The notes under the pieces were generated by a model, which was given only the letters and a program-made list of their open reading frames with translations, was not told the DNA's origin and searched no databases. From positions 8,017,525-8,081,524 of the forward strand of contig CAIIXF020000004.1 in NCBI GenBank assembly GCA_903813345.2: DNA of 64,000 nucleotides, in the 5' to 3' direction. The position numbers and the translations under genes were made by a program. The stretch comes from Owenia fusiformis (Eukaryota; Annelida; Polychaeta; Sabellida; Oweniidae). Of this stretch, positions 34,101 through 41,109 are shown in pieces; position 1 is the stretch's first letter; every line of letters begins with the position of its first letter.

Positions 34101-36730
34101 ATCCCATGATGCAACAGCCTGGTTACGCACAAGCGCCATCTTACAACAGCAATCCTAGTTCAGGGATGATGCCAAACATGGCTCCTCCTAGTGGGCAATC
34201 TGGAAACTATTTAGGCCATCACCAAACTCCACAATCCAACTTTGCACCAACTAGACAACATAGCTTTGAGTGAGTTGTCATTTTGAACTACCCCTTTTCA
34301 TTTTGCTCTAAAAACCCTCGCTGAAAAGACTAAGAACCAATTAAAATACTCTATGCTGAAAATCAGAATACTCAACAGTTTAAACCAATCAGAATACTTC
34401 TTTCTAAGAACCAATATACTAGATGAGATTGAATCAATACTCAAAGGAGAGTACAAGGGTGCATCGTATTGAGAACCAATCAAAATATCTTCCGATGATG
34501 TATGACCCAATATTCAAAATTCACCATTCTTTGAATCAACCAAGATGTAGATCTTAGATATCCTAGGCCTGAACTAATGCAAAATATAACTTATTCTATG
34601 TAATCTGTATTATAGATCTCAATATGGTAGCATGAACCAAGGCCCAGGACCAGGGAGTGTTGCACCTCAAGGTCCTAGTCAAATGCATATTATTACTTAT
34701 TCTGTGTAACCTGTTTTATAGATCTCAATATGGTAGCATGAACCAAGGCCCAGGGCCAGGGAGTTTAGCACCTCAATGCCCTAGTCAAATGCATATTTTT
34801 ACTTATTCTGTGTAACCTGGTTTATAGATCTCAATATGGTAGCATGAACCAAGGCCCAGGGCCAGGGAGTTTAGCACCTCAATGCCCTAGTCAAATGCAT
34901 ATTATTACTTATTCTGTGTAACCTGTTTTATAGATCTCAATATGGTAGCATGAACCAAGGCCCAGGGCCAGGGAGTGTAGCACCTCAATGCCCTAGTCAA
35001 ATGCATATTATTACTTATTCTGTGTAACCTGTTTTATAGATCTCAATATGGTAGCATGAACCAAGGCCCAGGGCCAGGGAGTGTAGCACCTCAAGGTCCT
35101 AGTCAAATGCATAATATACCAAGTTCCAACACAATGTCTGGCAACTACAGCTCCATGGCACCCCAGCAATCATACATGGGACCACAGAATGTACCTCCCA
35201 GCTCACATCAAGTTCAGCAGTTACAGCAACAGAGGTTTGTTAATGCATTAGGGAAAGAATGGGCGAATATGTATTTTTATGTCACCACCATGGTGACATA
35301 TTTGTATGGTTTCCAAATATTTTGTGGATGGCGGTCGGCATCTGTTACAAAATTCTTGTAACAAAGTCTTACAACTTCCAATAACTTAACAAAGTACTGT
35401 TATGACTGGCTTCAAATTTTCTCAAAACCATCTACAAGTTCTTAGACATTCAAATCTGACTTAATATTTGACCCTGAATGACCTTCTCAAGGTCAAAAAA
35501 GAACAAAAAGGTCTTTTTTCAACTTGCCTCAGATTGACCAATTTTTTCAAAATCATCTACACGTTCTCAGAAGTTCAAATCACAATTTAGTTTTGAGATT
35601 TGACCTTAAATGAGCTTCTTAAGGTCAAAAAATATCTGAACGATCTTTCAACTTGCTTCAAATTGACGAAATTATTTTTTTCAAGTTCTCAGAAGTTTCA
35701 ATCTGACGTTAGATTTGACCTTTAATGACCTTCTTAAAGTCAGAAAAGGTTAAAAAGATGTTTTTCAACTTGCTTCAAATTGACAATTTTTTCCAAATCA
35801 TCTCGCAAAAGTTCTCAGATGTTCAAATCTGACTTTGGTTGACCTTCAATGACATTTGAAAGGTGGTGACATTTTGTCATATTAATGCCTTGTGTAACTT
35901 AACTATATCTAGTGAATATATTCAGTAGTTCTAACCTACCTTGTAACTGTACAAAATGATATTGAAGTAAATAGGATGAGTAGTAATATTACAGCAACAG
36001 AGATCACTGCATCATTTGTAGGCCCAACATTTTTCTTTTTCCATATTTTGGGACCCGATAATCTTTATTTTTGTCTTCCTAAATTTCATCTTCCATATTA
36101 AAAATCACAACATTAATTAAAACATACTTTTGCCAAACTTATGAAGGGGAGTGTATATGGATTAGGGTGTTCCCTTTTCTCCCCAACTCCTTCTTCCACA
36201 ATGCTTTCTCAAATTGACTCGCAAACCCCTACCGTGCAACACTCTAACACTGACATCACAATACTTACTGTTTATGTGTTACCAGTCAAACAACACAATA
36301 CTTGTTGCATATAAAAAAGTTCAAATCTAACTGAAATATACCATACTGGCTAAAAACTGAATATGTGATGTAAATGTCAGTCCTGGGGTACCTGTACCCC
36401 CTTCACAGAAATAAAGATATATCAACACGTATTATATATCTTGCCTTCAAATCTTCAGAATTGATAGATAATTGAATGATGTATCACTGGTAGGAAAATC
36501 ACTGGGATTGGTCAATAAAAAGTATCTGTGTAAAAAAGCCACTACTTAATGATCACCCCTCGTATATTTCTAGGATGCTAGCCATGCAGCAACGACAACA
36601 ACAAACCCAGCAGCAACAGACAACTGCATTATTAGCAGGATTAAGAGGACATTTATCTGGTGGACAACCTCAACAACAACAACAACAACCTCCACAATAT
36701 GGGCAGTTTCAACAACCCCCACAATACTAG
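10077..36730 (+). CDS. MED12: Mediator complex subunit 12, C-terminal exons
   Basis: Sixteen exons give an uninterrupted 820-codon reading frame: 10077-10199, 10611-10807, 11137-11298, 11733-11934, 12632-12741, 12882-13026, 13535-13687, 15773-15915, 18043-18145, 18620-18754, 19652-19784, 32983-33101, 33613-33793, 34065-34269, 35040-35234, 36574-36730. All junctions are GT-AG and all phases agree. Diagnostic matches to animal MED12 include [24 protein letters not shown]-like [66 protein letters not shown] and a Gln-rich end. MED12 belongs to the Mediator CDK8 kinase module in the nucleus and activates cyclin C-CDK8. The N-terminal exons are not in the window. The C-terminal PQL-type region is shorter and less Gln-rich than in vertebrates. 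Confidence 0.95.
10611..10807 (+). CDS. MED12: MED12 exon b
   Basis: Begins NLAMWSLR and contains LELQLMFKQ and [15 protein letters not shown], almost identical to vertebrate MED12. Ends phase 2 before GTTTGA. Confidence 0.93.
11137..11298 (+). CDS. MED12: MED12 exon c
   Basis: Encodes [18 protein letters not shown]. Acceptor TTTTTAG|A, donor AAG|GTGAGT; phase 2 in and out. A short stretch of the preceding intron (about 10880-11130) is locally duplicated. Confidence 0.93.
11595..11718 (+). pseudogene. Upstream duplicate of the 3' splice site and 5' part of MED12 exon d
   Basis: About 125 bp (near 11575-11699) duplicates the acceptor TTTACAG and the first 35 codons of the next exon, 138 bp upstream. 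It has the same frame and the same [18 protein letters not shown] coding. It then reads six more codons to TAA at 11716-11718 and has no donor. If used as an acceptor it would truncate MED12. Confidence 0.8.
11733..11934 (+). CDS. MED12: MED12 exon d
   Basis: Complete copy of the duplicated exon, encoding [18 protein letters not shown] and EALQLRLSL. Donor TTG|GTAAGC, phase 0 out. Confidence 0.93.
12632..12741 (+). CDS. MED12: MED12 exon e
   Basis: Begins [11 protein letters not shown], matching vertebrate VGGMFDTVQR; ends AACAG|GTAATA in phase 2. Confidence 0.92.
12882..13026 (+). CDS. MED12: MED12 exon f
   Basis: Encodes [19 protein letters not shown], matching [20 protein letters not shown]; ends KKLR|GTAAGA in phase 0. 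Confidence 0.92.
13535..13687 (+). CDS. MED12: MED12 exon g
   Basis: 51 codons including [16 protein letters not shown] and NKGQKSQGF, corresponding to LLPLPKQTRDVITCEP and TKGNKIAGF of vertebrates. Confidence 0.92.
13934..15444. mobile_element. Fold-back element with two internal hairpins, in MED12 intron
   Basis: Outer inverted repeats of roughly 100 bp start ATCACCCTATGCAGACAGAG at 13934 and end with its complement at 15444. Inside are two adjacent long hairpins. About 14028-14619 has arms of about 240 bp and a loop near 14270-14375. About 14626-15349 has arms beginning GGTATCGATATGG. Both ends contain GGGTGCGGAG repeats. No transposase is visible. Target duplications are not clear. Confidence 0.75.
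15445..15570. repeat. Small hairpin next to the fold-back element
   Basis: AATACAGGATATATTGTG near 15461 is repeated inverted as CACAATATATCCTGTATT near 15535. Confidence 0.6.
15773..15915 (+). CDS. MED12: MED12 exon h
   Basis: Encodes [19 protein letters not shown] and FGAVKMERK, the most conserved stretch of the MED12 C-terminal half. Donor CACAG|GTTTGC, phase 2. Confidence 0.95.
16494..17363. mobile_element. TA-flanked MITE with TTAAATTCG ends
   Basis: Ends read TA-CTGTAAAACATGTTAAATTC and, inverted, GAATTTAAAACTTTTACAG-TA. TA flanks (16492-16493 and 17364-17365) suggest a Tc1/mariner-type target. No transposase frame; it sits in a MED12 intron. Confidence 0.6.
17384..17505. repeat. Hairpin of about 120 bp
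   Basis: GCAATTGTGTAAAT and GAATATCCTCTAAAAT at the left are mirrored as ATTTTAGAGGATATTC and ATTTACACTATTGC at the right, with a loop of about 25 bases. Confidence 0.7.
18043..18145 (+). CDS. MED12: MED12 exon i
   Basis: Encodes [20 protein letters not shown] and a proline/acidic end, matching vertebrate [20 protein letters not shown]. Donor CAG|GTGAGT. Confidence 0.93.
18119..18318 (+). repeat. Tandem triplication of a MED12 exon end plus donor
   Basis: A unit of about 73 bp beginning GATTTAGAACCA, which covers the last 27 bases of exon i, its donor and the first intron bases, occurs three times (from about 18119, 18191 and 18265; the last is partial). In the second and third copies the donor CAGGTGAGT has become TAGGGTGTG or TAGGATGTG and an in-frame TAA/TAG appears, so only the first copy looks usable. 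Confidence 0.8.
18620..18754 (+). CDS. MED12: MED12 exon j
   Basis: 45 codons, phase 0 both ends; Lys-rich with [11 protein letters not shown], a likely nuclear-localisation cluster at the place where vertebrate MED12 has RKKKSTKGKKR. Confidence 0.88.
19652..19784 (+). CDS. MED12: MED12 exon k
   Basis: Tyr/Gln/Pro-rich coding ([18 protein letters not shown]), ends G|GTAAGT in phase 1, which fits only the exon at 32983 further downstream. Confidence 0.85.
22024..23102 (+). mobile_element. Mariner-like element, degraded transposase
   Basis: Ends CAGGGTGTCCCAGAACTCAT are perfect inverted repeats flanked by TA (22022-22023 and 23103-23104). Inverted similarity continues inward for about 190 bp on each side. 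In the plus direction the body encodes [10 protein letters not shown] then [16 protein letters not shown], which match the catalytic Asp region and the YSPDLAP-DF-LF-L motif of mariner transposases, interrupted by stops. It interrupts a repeat whose uninterrupted paralogue lies near 26340. Confidence 0.9.
22440..22760 (+). pseudogene. Mariner transposase remnant
   Basis: Only fragments of the C-terminal catalytic half are readable ([14 protein letters not shown]; a later [13 protein letters not shown]), with in-frame stops. No intact ORF. Confidence 0.75.
23788..23881 (+). pseudogene. Exon-like fragment, also present inverted at 25741-25840
   Basis: ATG at 23801 reads [20 protein letters not shown] and ends at AAAG|GTATGT. 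The same coding stretch, slightly diverged, occurs on the minus strand at about 25741-25840. A repeated coding fragment inside a transposon zone suggests part of a transposon-encoded gene; I do not recognise the family. Confidence 0.4.
24287..24569 (+). pseudogene. Possible C2H2 zinc-finger exon in transposon zone
   Basis: After the acceptor-like TTTGCATTTCAG the frame reads [20 protein letters not shown] and LIEHHED, a C-x2-C ... H-x4-H pattern, then about 60 residues to a stop. The frame is also open upstream to 24159, and no splice phase matches the fragment at 23801 cleanly. Confidence 0.35.
25741..25840 (-). repeat. Inverted copy of the exon-like fragment
   Basis: About 95 bp are the near-identical reverse complement of 23788-23880 (CTAGTATTAAAAGTGGGTG core). 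Confidence 0.85.
25850..26700 (+). repeat. Tandem/direct repeat copies (about 500 bp units)
   Basis: Two consecutive copies of a unit with AATCCGTTTGTTAG, TTCTTTCAAAAT and CACCATTCACATAC. Related copies are at 21580-22020 and 23105-23300. The copy spanning 26340 is the uninterrupted version of the mariner insertion site. Confidence 0.75.
27169..27455 (-). pseudogene. RecQ-like helicase fragment
   Basis: Minus strand from ATG at 27455: the [18 protein letters not shown] region (Q-motif side) and Walker [11 protein letters not shown] match the start of a superfamily II RecQ-type helicase. The frame then shifts; the neighbouring frame continues with [14 protein letters not shown], which resembles the next helicase motif. 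No other helicase motifs follow. Truncated and frameshifted, so probably a transposon-borne relic. Confidence 0.65.
28387..28394 (+). promoter_or_regulatory. TATA box of the nested small gene
   Basis: TATAAAAG lies 59 bases before the ATG at 28453. A start of transcription near CTCATCACTT (28411-28420) would be at the expected distance. Confidence 0.7.
28453..30165 (+). CDS. Small secreted cysteine-rich protein, nested in MED12 intron
   Basis: Three coding exons: 28453-28498, 29186-29335 and 30089-30165, with TAA at 30163-30165; 90 residues, phase 1 at both introns. The first 15 residues ([15 protein letters not shown]) are a clear signal peptide start with cleavage near GA-Q. The mature part has 10 cysteines, including C-T-C early, two Cys-Cys pairs near the end, and an Asp/Pro/Gly-rich middle. 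A further intron starts right after the stop (GTAAGT at 30166), and a 3' UTR exon begins near 30549. I do not recognise the family; a defence or other secreted peptide is possible but not shown. Same strand as MED12, with its own TATA box and poly(A) signal. Confidence 0.85.
29606..29761 (+). repeat. 156-bp direct repeat, copy 1
   Basis: Nearly identical to 32118-32273 (starts AACTATTTTTATGG, ends GTACTACATG). Lies in the second intron of the small secreted gene. Confidence 0.9.
30610..30615 (+). terminator. Poly(A) signal of the small secreted protein gene
   Basis: AATAAA in the last, non-coding exon (starts near 30549 after TTTTCAG). Confidence 0.75.
30777..31199. mobile_element. TA-flanked MITE with AATTTGGCG ends
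   Basis: Ends CTGTAGATTGGGTTAATTTG and, inverted, CAAATTAACCCAATATACAG, with TA on both sides (30775-30776 and 31200-31201). Multiple TTTGGCGA motifs inside; no coding sequence. Confidence 0.75.
31640..31795 (+). mobile_element. Right-end remnant of a pogo-like MITE
   Basis: GTGTTCAGGTATACAGGTTC then TACTGTA matches the right terminus of the elements at 47779-49572; the left end is missing. Confidence 0.55.
32118..32273 (+). repeat. 156-bp direct repeat, copy 2
   Basis: Differs from 29606-29761 at one base that I can see. It is followed directly by a second repeat (32296-32460) that is shared with 10370-10520. Confidence 0.9.
32296..32460 (+). repeat. Interspersed repeat also found at 10370-10520
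   Basis: Shared stretches ACAGCAAGAAAAA, ATCTAAGAGTGCACC-like and TCATAAGGAAAA, then a C-rich CCCCCTCTCCCAAC segment. The two copies are diverged. Confidence 0.6.
32983..33101 (+). CDS. MED12: MED12 exon l
   Basis: Encodes [20 protein letters not shown] and NNRHPQGA, corresponding to the SRLDPAG...LSNMLQRR region in MED12/MED12L. Phase 1 in, 0 out. Confidence 0.88.
33613..33793 (+). CDS. MED12: MED12 exon m
   Basis: Encodes [20 protein letters not shown], a Gln/Arg-rich helix, then a Gly/Ser/Asn/Pro-rich stretch. Donor CCAG|GTGCGG, phase 1. Confidence 0.85.
34065..34269 (+). CDS. MED12: MED12 exon n
   Basis: Low-complexity Met/Gln/Pro/Ser coding ([18 protein letters not shown]). Donor TTTGA|GTGAGT, phase 2. 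Confidence 0.85.
34616..35039 (+). repeat. Four extra tandem copies of the MED12 exon-o acceptor and exon start
   Basis: A 106-bp unit holding CTGTTTTATAG|ATCTCAATATGGTAGC and the next 70 exon bases is repeated. Acceptors precede positions 34616, 34722, 34828, 34934 and 35040, exactly 106 bp apart. In copies 1 to 4 the frame reads ...[10 protein letters not shown] then TAA. Only copy 5 continues as a full exon to a donor. Copies 2-4 share CAATGCCCTAG where copies 1 and 5 have CAAGGTCCTAG. Confidence 0.93.
35040..35234 (+). CDS. MED12: MED12 exon o
   Basis: Encodes [19 protein letters not shown] and [14 protein letters not shown], ending QQLQQQR across the phase-2 donor AGAG|GTTTGT. It is the fifth and only complete member of the acceptor array. 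Confidence 0.9.
35279..35880. mobile_element. TGTCACCACC-ended repeat element
   Basis: Starts TGTCACCACCATGGTGACAT and ends GGTGGTGACATTTTGTCA. The interior has about four copies of a unit with AACTTGC-TCA-ATTGAC-AATTTTTTC and GTTCTCAGAAGTTCAAATC. Diverged, partial relatives lie at about 46381-46500 and 47170-47431 (inverted). Confidence 0.6.
36574..36730 (+). CDS. MED12: MED12 last exon
   Basis: Encodes [20 protein letters not shown] then [12 protein letters not shown] and a Gln/Pro tail ending QPPQY, matching the vertebrate terminus ([20 protein letters not shown]). Stop TAG at 36728-36730. Confidence 0.93.
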
Positions 36731-37410
36731 CAACAGAGGACAATATCTAGACAAACAACAACCCTCACAATACTAGCAACAGAGGACAATAACTAGACAA
36801 ACAACAACCCTCACAAAATGGGCAGTTTCAACAACCCCCACAATACTAGCAACAGAGGACAATAACTAGACAAACAACAACCCCCACAATACTAGTAACA
36901 GAGGATAATATCTAGACAAACAACAACCCCCACAATACTAGCAACAGAGGACAATATCTAGACAAACAACAACCCCCACAATATGGTCAGTTTCAACAAC
37001 CCCCACAATACTAGTAACAGAGGACAATATCTAGACAAACAACAACCCCCACAATATGGGCAGTTTCAACAACCCCCACAATACTAGCAACAGAAGACAA
37101 TATCTAGACAACCAACAACCCCCACAATACTAGCAACAGAGGACAATAACTAGACAAACAACAACCTCTACAATATGGGCAGGTTCAACAACCCCCACTA
37201 TACTAGTAACAGAAGACAATATCTAGACAACCAACAACCCCCACAATACTAGCAACAGAGGACAATAACTAGACAAACAACAACCTCTACAATATGGGCA
37301 GGTTCAACAACCCCCACTATACTAGTAACAGAGAACAATAACTAGACAAACAACAACCTTTACAGTATAGTCAGTTTCAACAACCCCCATAATACTTGCA
37401 ACAGAGGACA
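36697..37410 (+). repeat. Minisatellite derived from the MED12 coding end
   Basis: The final codons (CAACAACCCCCACAATACTAG) and following bases (CAACAGAGGACAATATCTAG, ACAAACAACAACC) are repeated irregularly about a dozen times downstream of the stop, some copies including ATATGGGCAGTTT. It forms the start of the 3' UTR. Confidence 0.9.
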
Positions 37411-37416
37411 GTTATT

Positions 37417-38567
37417 ATCCCACCGAACGAAGTTCGAGGGGGATATATTAAAGCCGTCCGTCCGTCCGTTCGTCCGTCCGTTCTTCCGTCCGTCCGTTCG
37501 TCCGTTCGTGTGTCCGGGCAATAACTCAAATACCGGTTGACGGATTTCATTCAAATTTTATAGGCTTATGCCTTATGGGTGTAGGACCTCTGCTCGAGAA
37601 GGAATTTTCAATATGGCCACTTAATTCAAAACGGCGGCCATTTTTTGGAAAAAATATGATCTTTAATAACTCAAATACTAGTGGATGGATTTGGTTCAAA
37701 TTTTATATGCTGTTGCCTGGGTACAAAGGAGCCTTGCTCAAGAAGACATTTTCAAGATGGCCACCAAATTTCAAAATGGCGGCCCTTTTTCGTAAAAATC
37801 TGTTATCTTTGATAACTCAAATACCATTGAATGGTTTTGGTTCAAATTTTAGATGCTGATGCCTAGGGACATAGGAGCTCTGCTCGAGAAAGAATTTTCA
37901 AGATGGCAGTTAAATTTCAAAATGGCGGCCATTTTTCGTAAAAAAACATTATCTTTGATAACTCAATTACCATTGAATGGATTTAGTTCAAATTTTACAT
38001 GATGATGCCTAGGAACATAGGAGCTCTGCTCGAGAAGGGATTTTCAAGGTGGTAGCTAAATTTCAAAATGGCCGCCATTTTTCATTAAAAGAACGTAACC
38101 TTTTATAACTCAAATACCAGTTGACGGATTTGGTTCAAATTCTTTATGCTGATGCCTAGAGACAAAGAAGTTCTGCTCAAAAATAAATTTTCAAGATGGC
38201 CCCTGAATTTTAAAATGGCCGCCATTTTTCGTAAAAAATGTAATTAATGATAACTCAAATACCAGTGGATGGATTTGGTTCCAATTTTATATGCTGATGT
38301 TTAGGGAAAAAGGAGATCTGCTCCAGAAGAAATTTTAAAGGCGTTAGCTGAATTTCAAAATGGCTGCCATTTTTCATTAAAAAAGTAATCTTTGATAACC
38401 CAAATACCATTGAACTGACATTCTCTGCTAAAGAAGAAATCTAAAGATGACAGCTGAATTTCAAAATGGCAACCATGTTTCATAAAAACATAATCTTTGA
38501 TAATTCAAATACCAGTGGATGAATTTGGCTCAAATTTTTCATCAAAACATGTTTTGTTCGGTGGGAT
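37417..38567. mobile_element. ATCCCACCGAAC-ended element with internal tandem units
   Basis: Perfect 12-bp inverted ends ATCCCACCGAAC / GTTCGGTGGGAT. After a CCGTCCGT simple repeat (about 37453-37515) come about seven diverged units of roughly 165 bp with ATAACTCAAATACC, GGATTTGGTTCAAATTTTA, TGCTGATGCCTAGG and TTTCAAAATGGCGGCCATTT. The right flank GATTTGCTACTCCGTGGAG recurs, inverted, at about 46619-46664, so the true element probably extends to about 38598. No coding capacity recognised. Confidence 0.7.
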
Positions 38568-38599
38568 TTGCTACTCCGTGGAGTTGCTGTTTTTCTAGT

Positions 38600-39994
38600 T
38601 TTACAAGATAAACAATCTGCAAGAGATAAAATATTTGTCTATGTGGGGAAACTTATAAGCAACATCGGCTCCTCTTGTCAGCCAGCAACTATTGTAATGT
38701 TGTCATTTCTGCATTTCTCGAAAATGATGTAATATTTGGATCAGATAATTCATTTGATTTGTGGAAAAAAGTAAACATCCACCTGTATATAATTATCTGG
38801 ACTTATTTCACCTTCCTGAACAGCTAAAATTGTTATCACCTCACAATAAAAAGAGCTACATACCTTTTATATATAGATACTTATCTAAATACACTGAAGA
38901 TTTTAATGTATATTTTATTGTATGTAAAACAGTGCAATTGATGTGTCTGTCTATAATTATAGTGTAAATAAATATACAAAAAGTACATGTGTAATTCACT
39001 TTGCATTTCATTATCCACTAATAAATATCCATTTTTAGTTCCAAAGCTGGTTTTCTGGTACATATTTTAAACAAGCTCGTTTCGCAAATCGCAATATACT
39101 AGTATGTTAACCAAAACTTGTATGACATATATCATATTCTTTAGAAGTAATGATACTGTAAATAGAATTCAAAATTGTAAGTATAGTAGTCAATAGATAG
39201 GAGTATGTTTCCCATTGTGCAGTTACACCAACGTGTAATCAAATGTAAGCTAAGCGGGCATCTGATGTAGACTACGTTCCATAAACATTCAGGTTATGAA
39301 AAATAGTGCACGCTTAAACTCCCTATTGTCTGGACATAGAGACGTCCGGATGGAGCCGTTCTCTATATCCCTGTATTAGTTCGATTGGATTATGATATCT
39401 ATTGTTTTATTATTATCAGGGCATCATATCTCAAAATATACAATGAAGGGTTAGGACTAGAGATATGATATATCTCTTACTTCCTGCATACGTGCATTTT
39501 TCTCATTTTTCAAGTACTTTCAGGAGATGAGTGGAGTACTAGTATGTATGATAAACAAGGTATTGCGATTGTATTTGTTTATTGAAATGCAATGACAATG
39601 ATAAACATAAGTTCTAGTCATTGGCCAGGATAGACAACAGGACAAGTATCTCACGGCAGAGCATGAAAAAGGCATACTAACAATACATAAAGATCACAAT
39701 ATTTTTCCAAAGTGACAGAAAAGGTAAGTTCATATTACCTTTTAAGCACGTCAGTTTTATTACAAAAAATTAATTCTTTGCTTACATGTATGTTCATGTT
39801 TTTCTTGATCGGAAGATTTGTACGCCTGCTATTAATTCATGAACATTCTCCAAAATATACCAAGAACATCCCGCAATATTTTTTCAACTCGAATATTTCG
39901 TTATGGCAAATAAGAATAACCTCTGTGCAATAGATAAATAATTTAAAGAAACCTCCACTTCTGTTTGAAGTCAAATAACGTTAAAAGTTTAATA
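38600..39994. other. Intergenic, no gene seen
   Basis: AT-rich; short reading frames here have no recognisable features. This is the interval between the MED12 3' end and the LRR gene. Confidence 0.4.
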
Positions 39995-39998
39995 TTAA

Positions 39999-40182
39999 GG
40001 TGCAGTGGTACTAACAGGAAACGACCTGATCCTTGTGATCCTTATCCTGTAAATGATATATGGAATTATTTGAATTGACTGGAGGTCAAAACAACTCTGT
40101 TATCTTTGTTCAAAAAATGTCTAAAAATGCCTCTTTTTTGTCACTTCCTGTTTTGTCATTTCCTGTTTAGTACCACTGCACT
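39999..40182. mobile_element. Short TTAA-flanked MITE
   Basis: TTAA at 39995-39998 and 40183-40186 encloses 184 bp with inverted ends GGTGCAGTGGTACTAACAGG and CCTGTTTAGTACCACTGCAC. TTAA targets are typical of piggyBac and Kolobok families. Confidence 0.7.
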
Positions 40183-40599
40183 TTAAAAAGTTATGAAGTT
40201 ATTAAAAGGAGGCGTATTACACTCTGAAAAGTACGTTTTAAGTCACAAGTTGGTGTGCTACATGTAGCCTTTGAATTAGCAATCCCCCCCCATTTAGTCT
40301 CAAACAAGACCTTTGTGCTTAAAATCGTCCAAAATTCGTTCAGCCCTGAGCTTAAATCCTTAACCATAATCCTCATTACTTCATGTACTTTAAATAAACA
40401 TTTTTCAAGGTGTCCAAATTCCAAAACAAGACTGGTGAATGATTCTTGGCTTCTCCAAACACAACTTCATCCTTATCGTTTATGAAAAAGTAATAGGCTA
40501 ATTATATAAATTGTCGAGAACTAATTTTTACGAAGTATGATATGAAAAATTAACAAAATGTTGCTACTTTTAGAGCTAAAACTGAAAACAAAATACAAA

Positions 40600-41109
40600 A
40601 TGGCTAACAGAAACAATAGTGAAGCTCCACCGCCATCATATAATGAATTATTTCCTGCCCAGTGTGGGCCAGAACGCACGAGTTTACCACAACTTAGAGG
40701 GGCAATTCCACCACCACTTCCGAACAGAAGAGAAATTGACCGGAGGGTCATTCCTACTGCACCGCCTGAAGAACAGTCAGGACATTTCAGCCTAGATATA
40801 AGAGCTGTGAGAAGCCATAATCGAAGAGTGTTCCCTGAGCCACCATCTCCAATAGAACTCCCAACAAATGATGAAGCAGTTCCTGCGCCATCTCAGAGAG
40901 AGCTCCCAACAAATGATGAAGTAGTTCCTGCGCCATCTCAGAGAGAGCTCCCAACAAATGGTGAAGTAGTTCCTGCGGCATCTGCGACGGAAGTCTCACG
41001 GAGCGCGACAAGAAAAAGTTCATGTTTCCAAAGAATTGATAATCTCTACGAGTTCAAACCACCATGTGAAAGACTAAAATTGAGTTTCGTTGTCAGAGCT
41101 ATAATCGTG
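40600..41109 (+). CDS. LRR gene exon 1 (cytoplasmic tail and start of membrane segment)
   Basis: 170 codons. The 45-bp tandem repeat at about 40858-40990 encodes the LPTNDE(A/V)VPAPSQRE units. Confidence 0.8.

Noticed and set aside
34616-35039. Mutually exclusive alternative exons
   Set aside because: The upstream copies lack donors and contain in-frame stops, so they are duplicate acceptors and not alternative cassettes. The same holds for 11595-11718 and 62396-62769.
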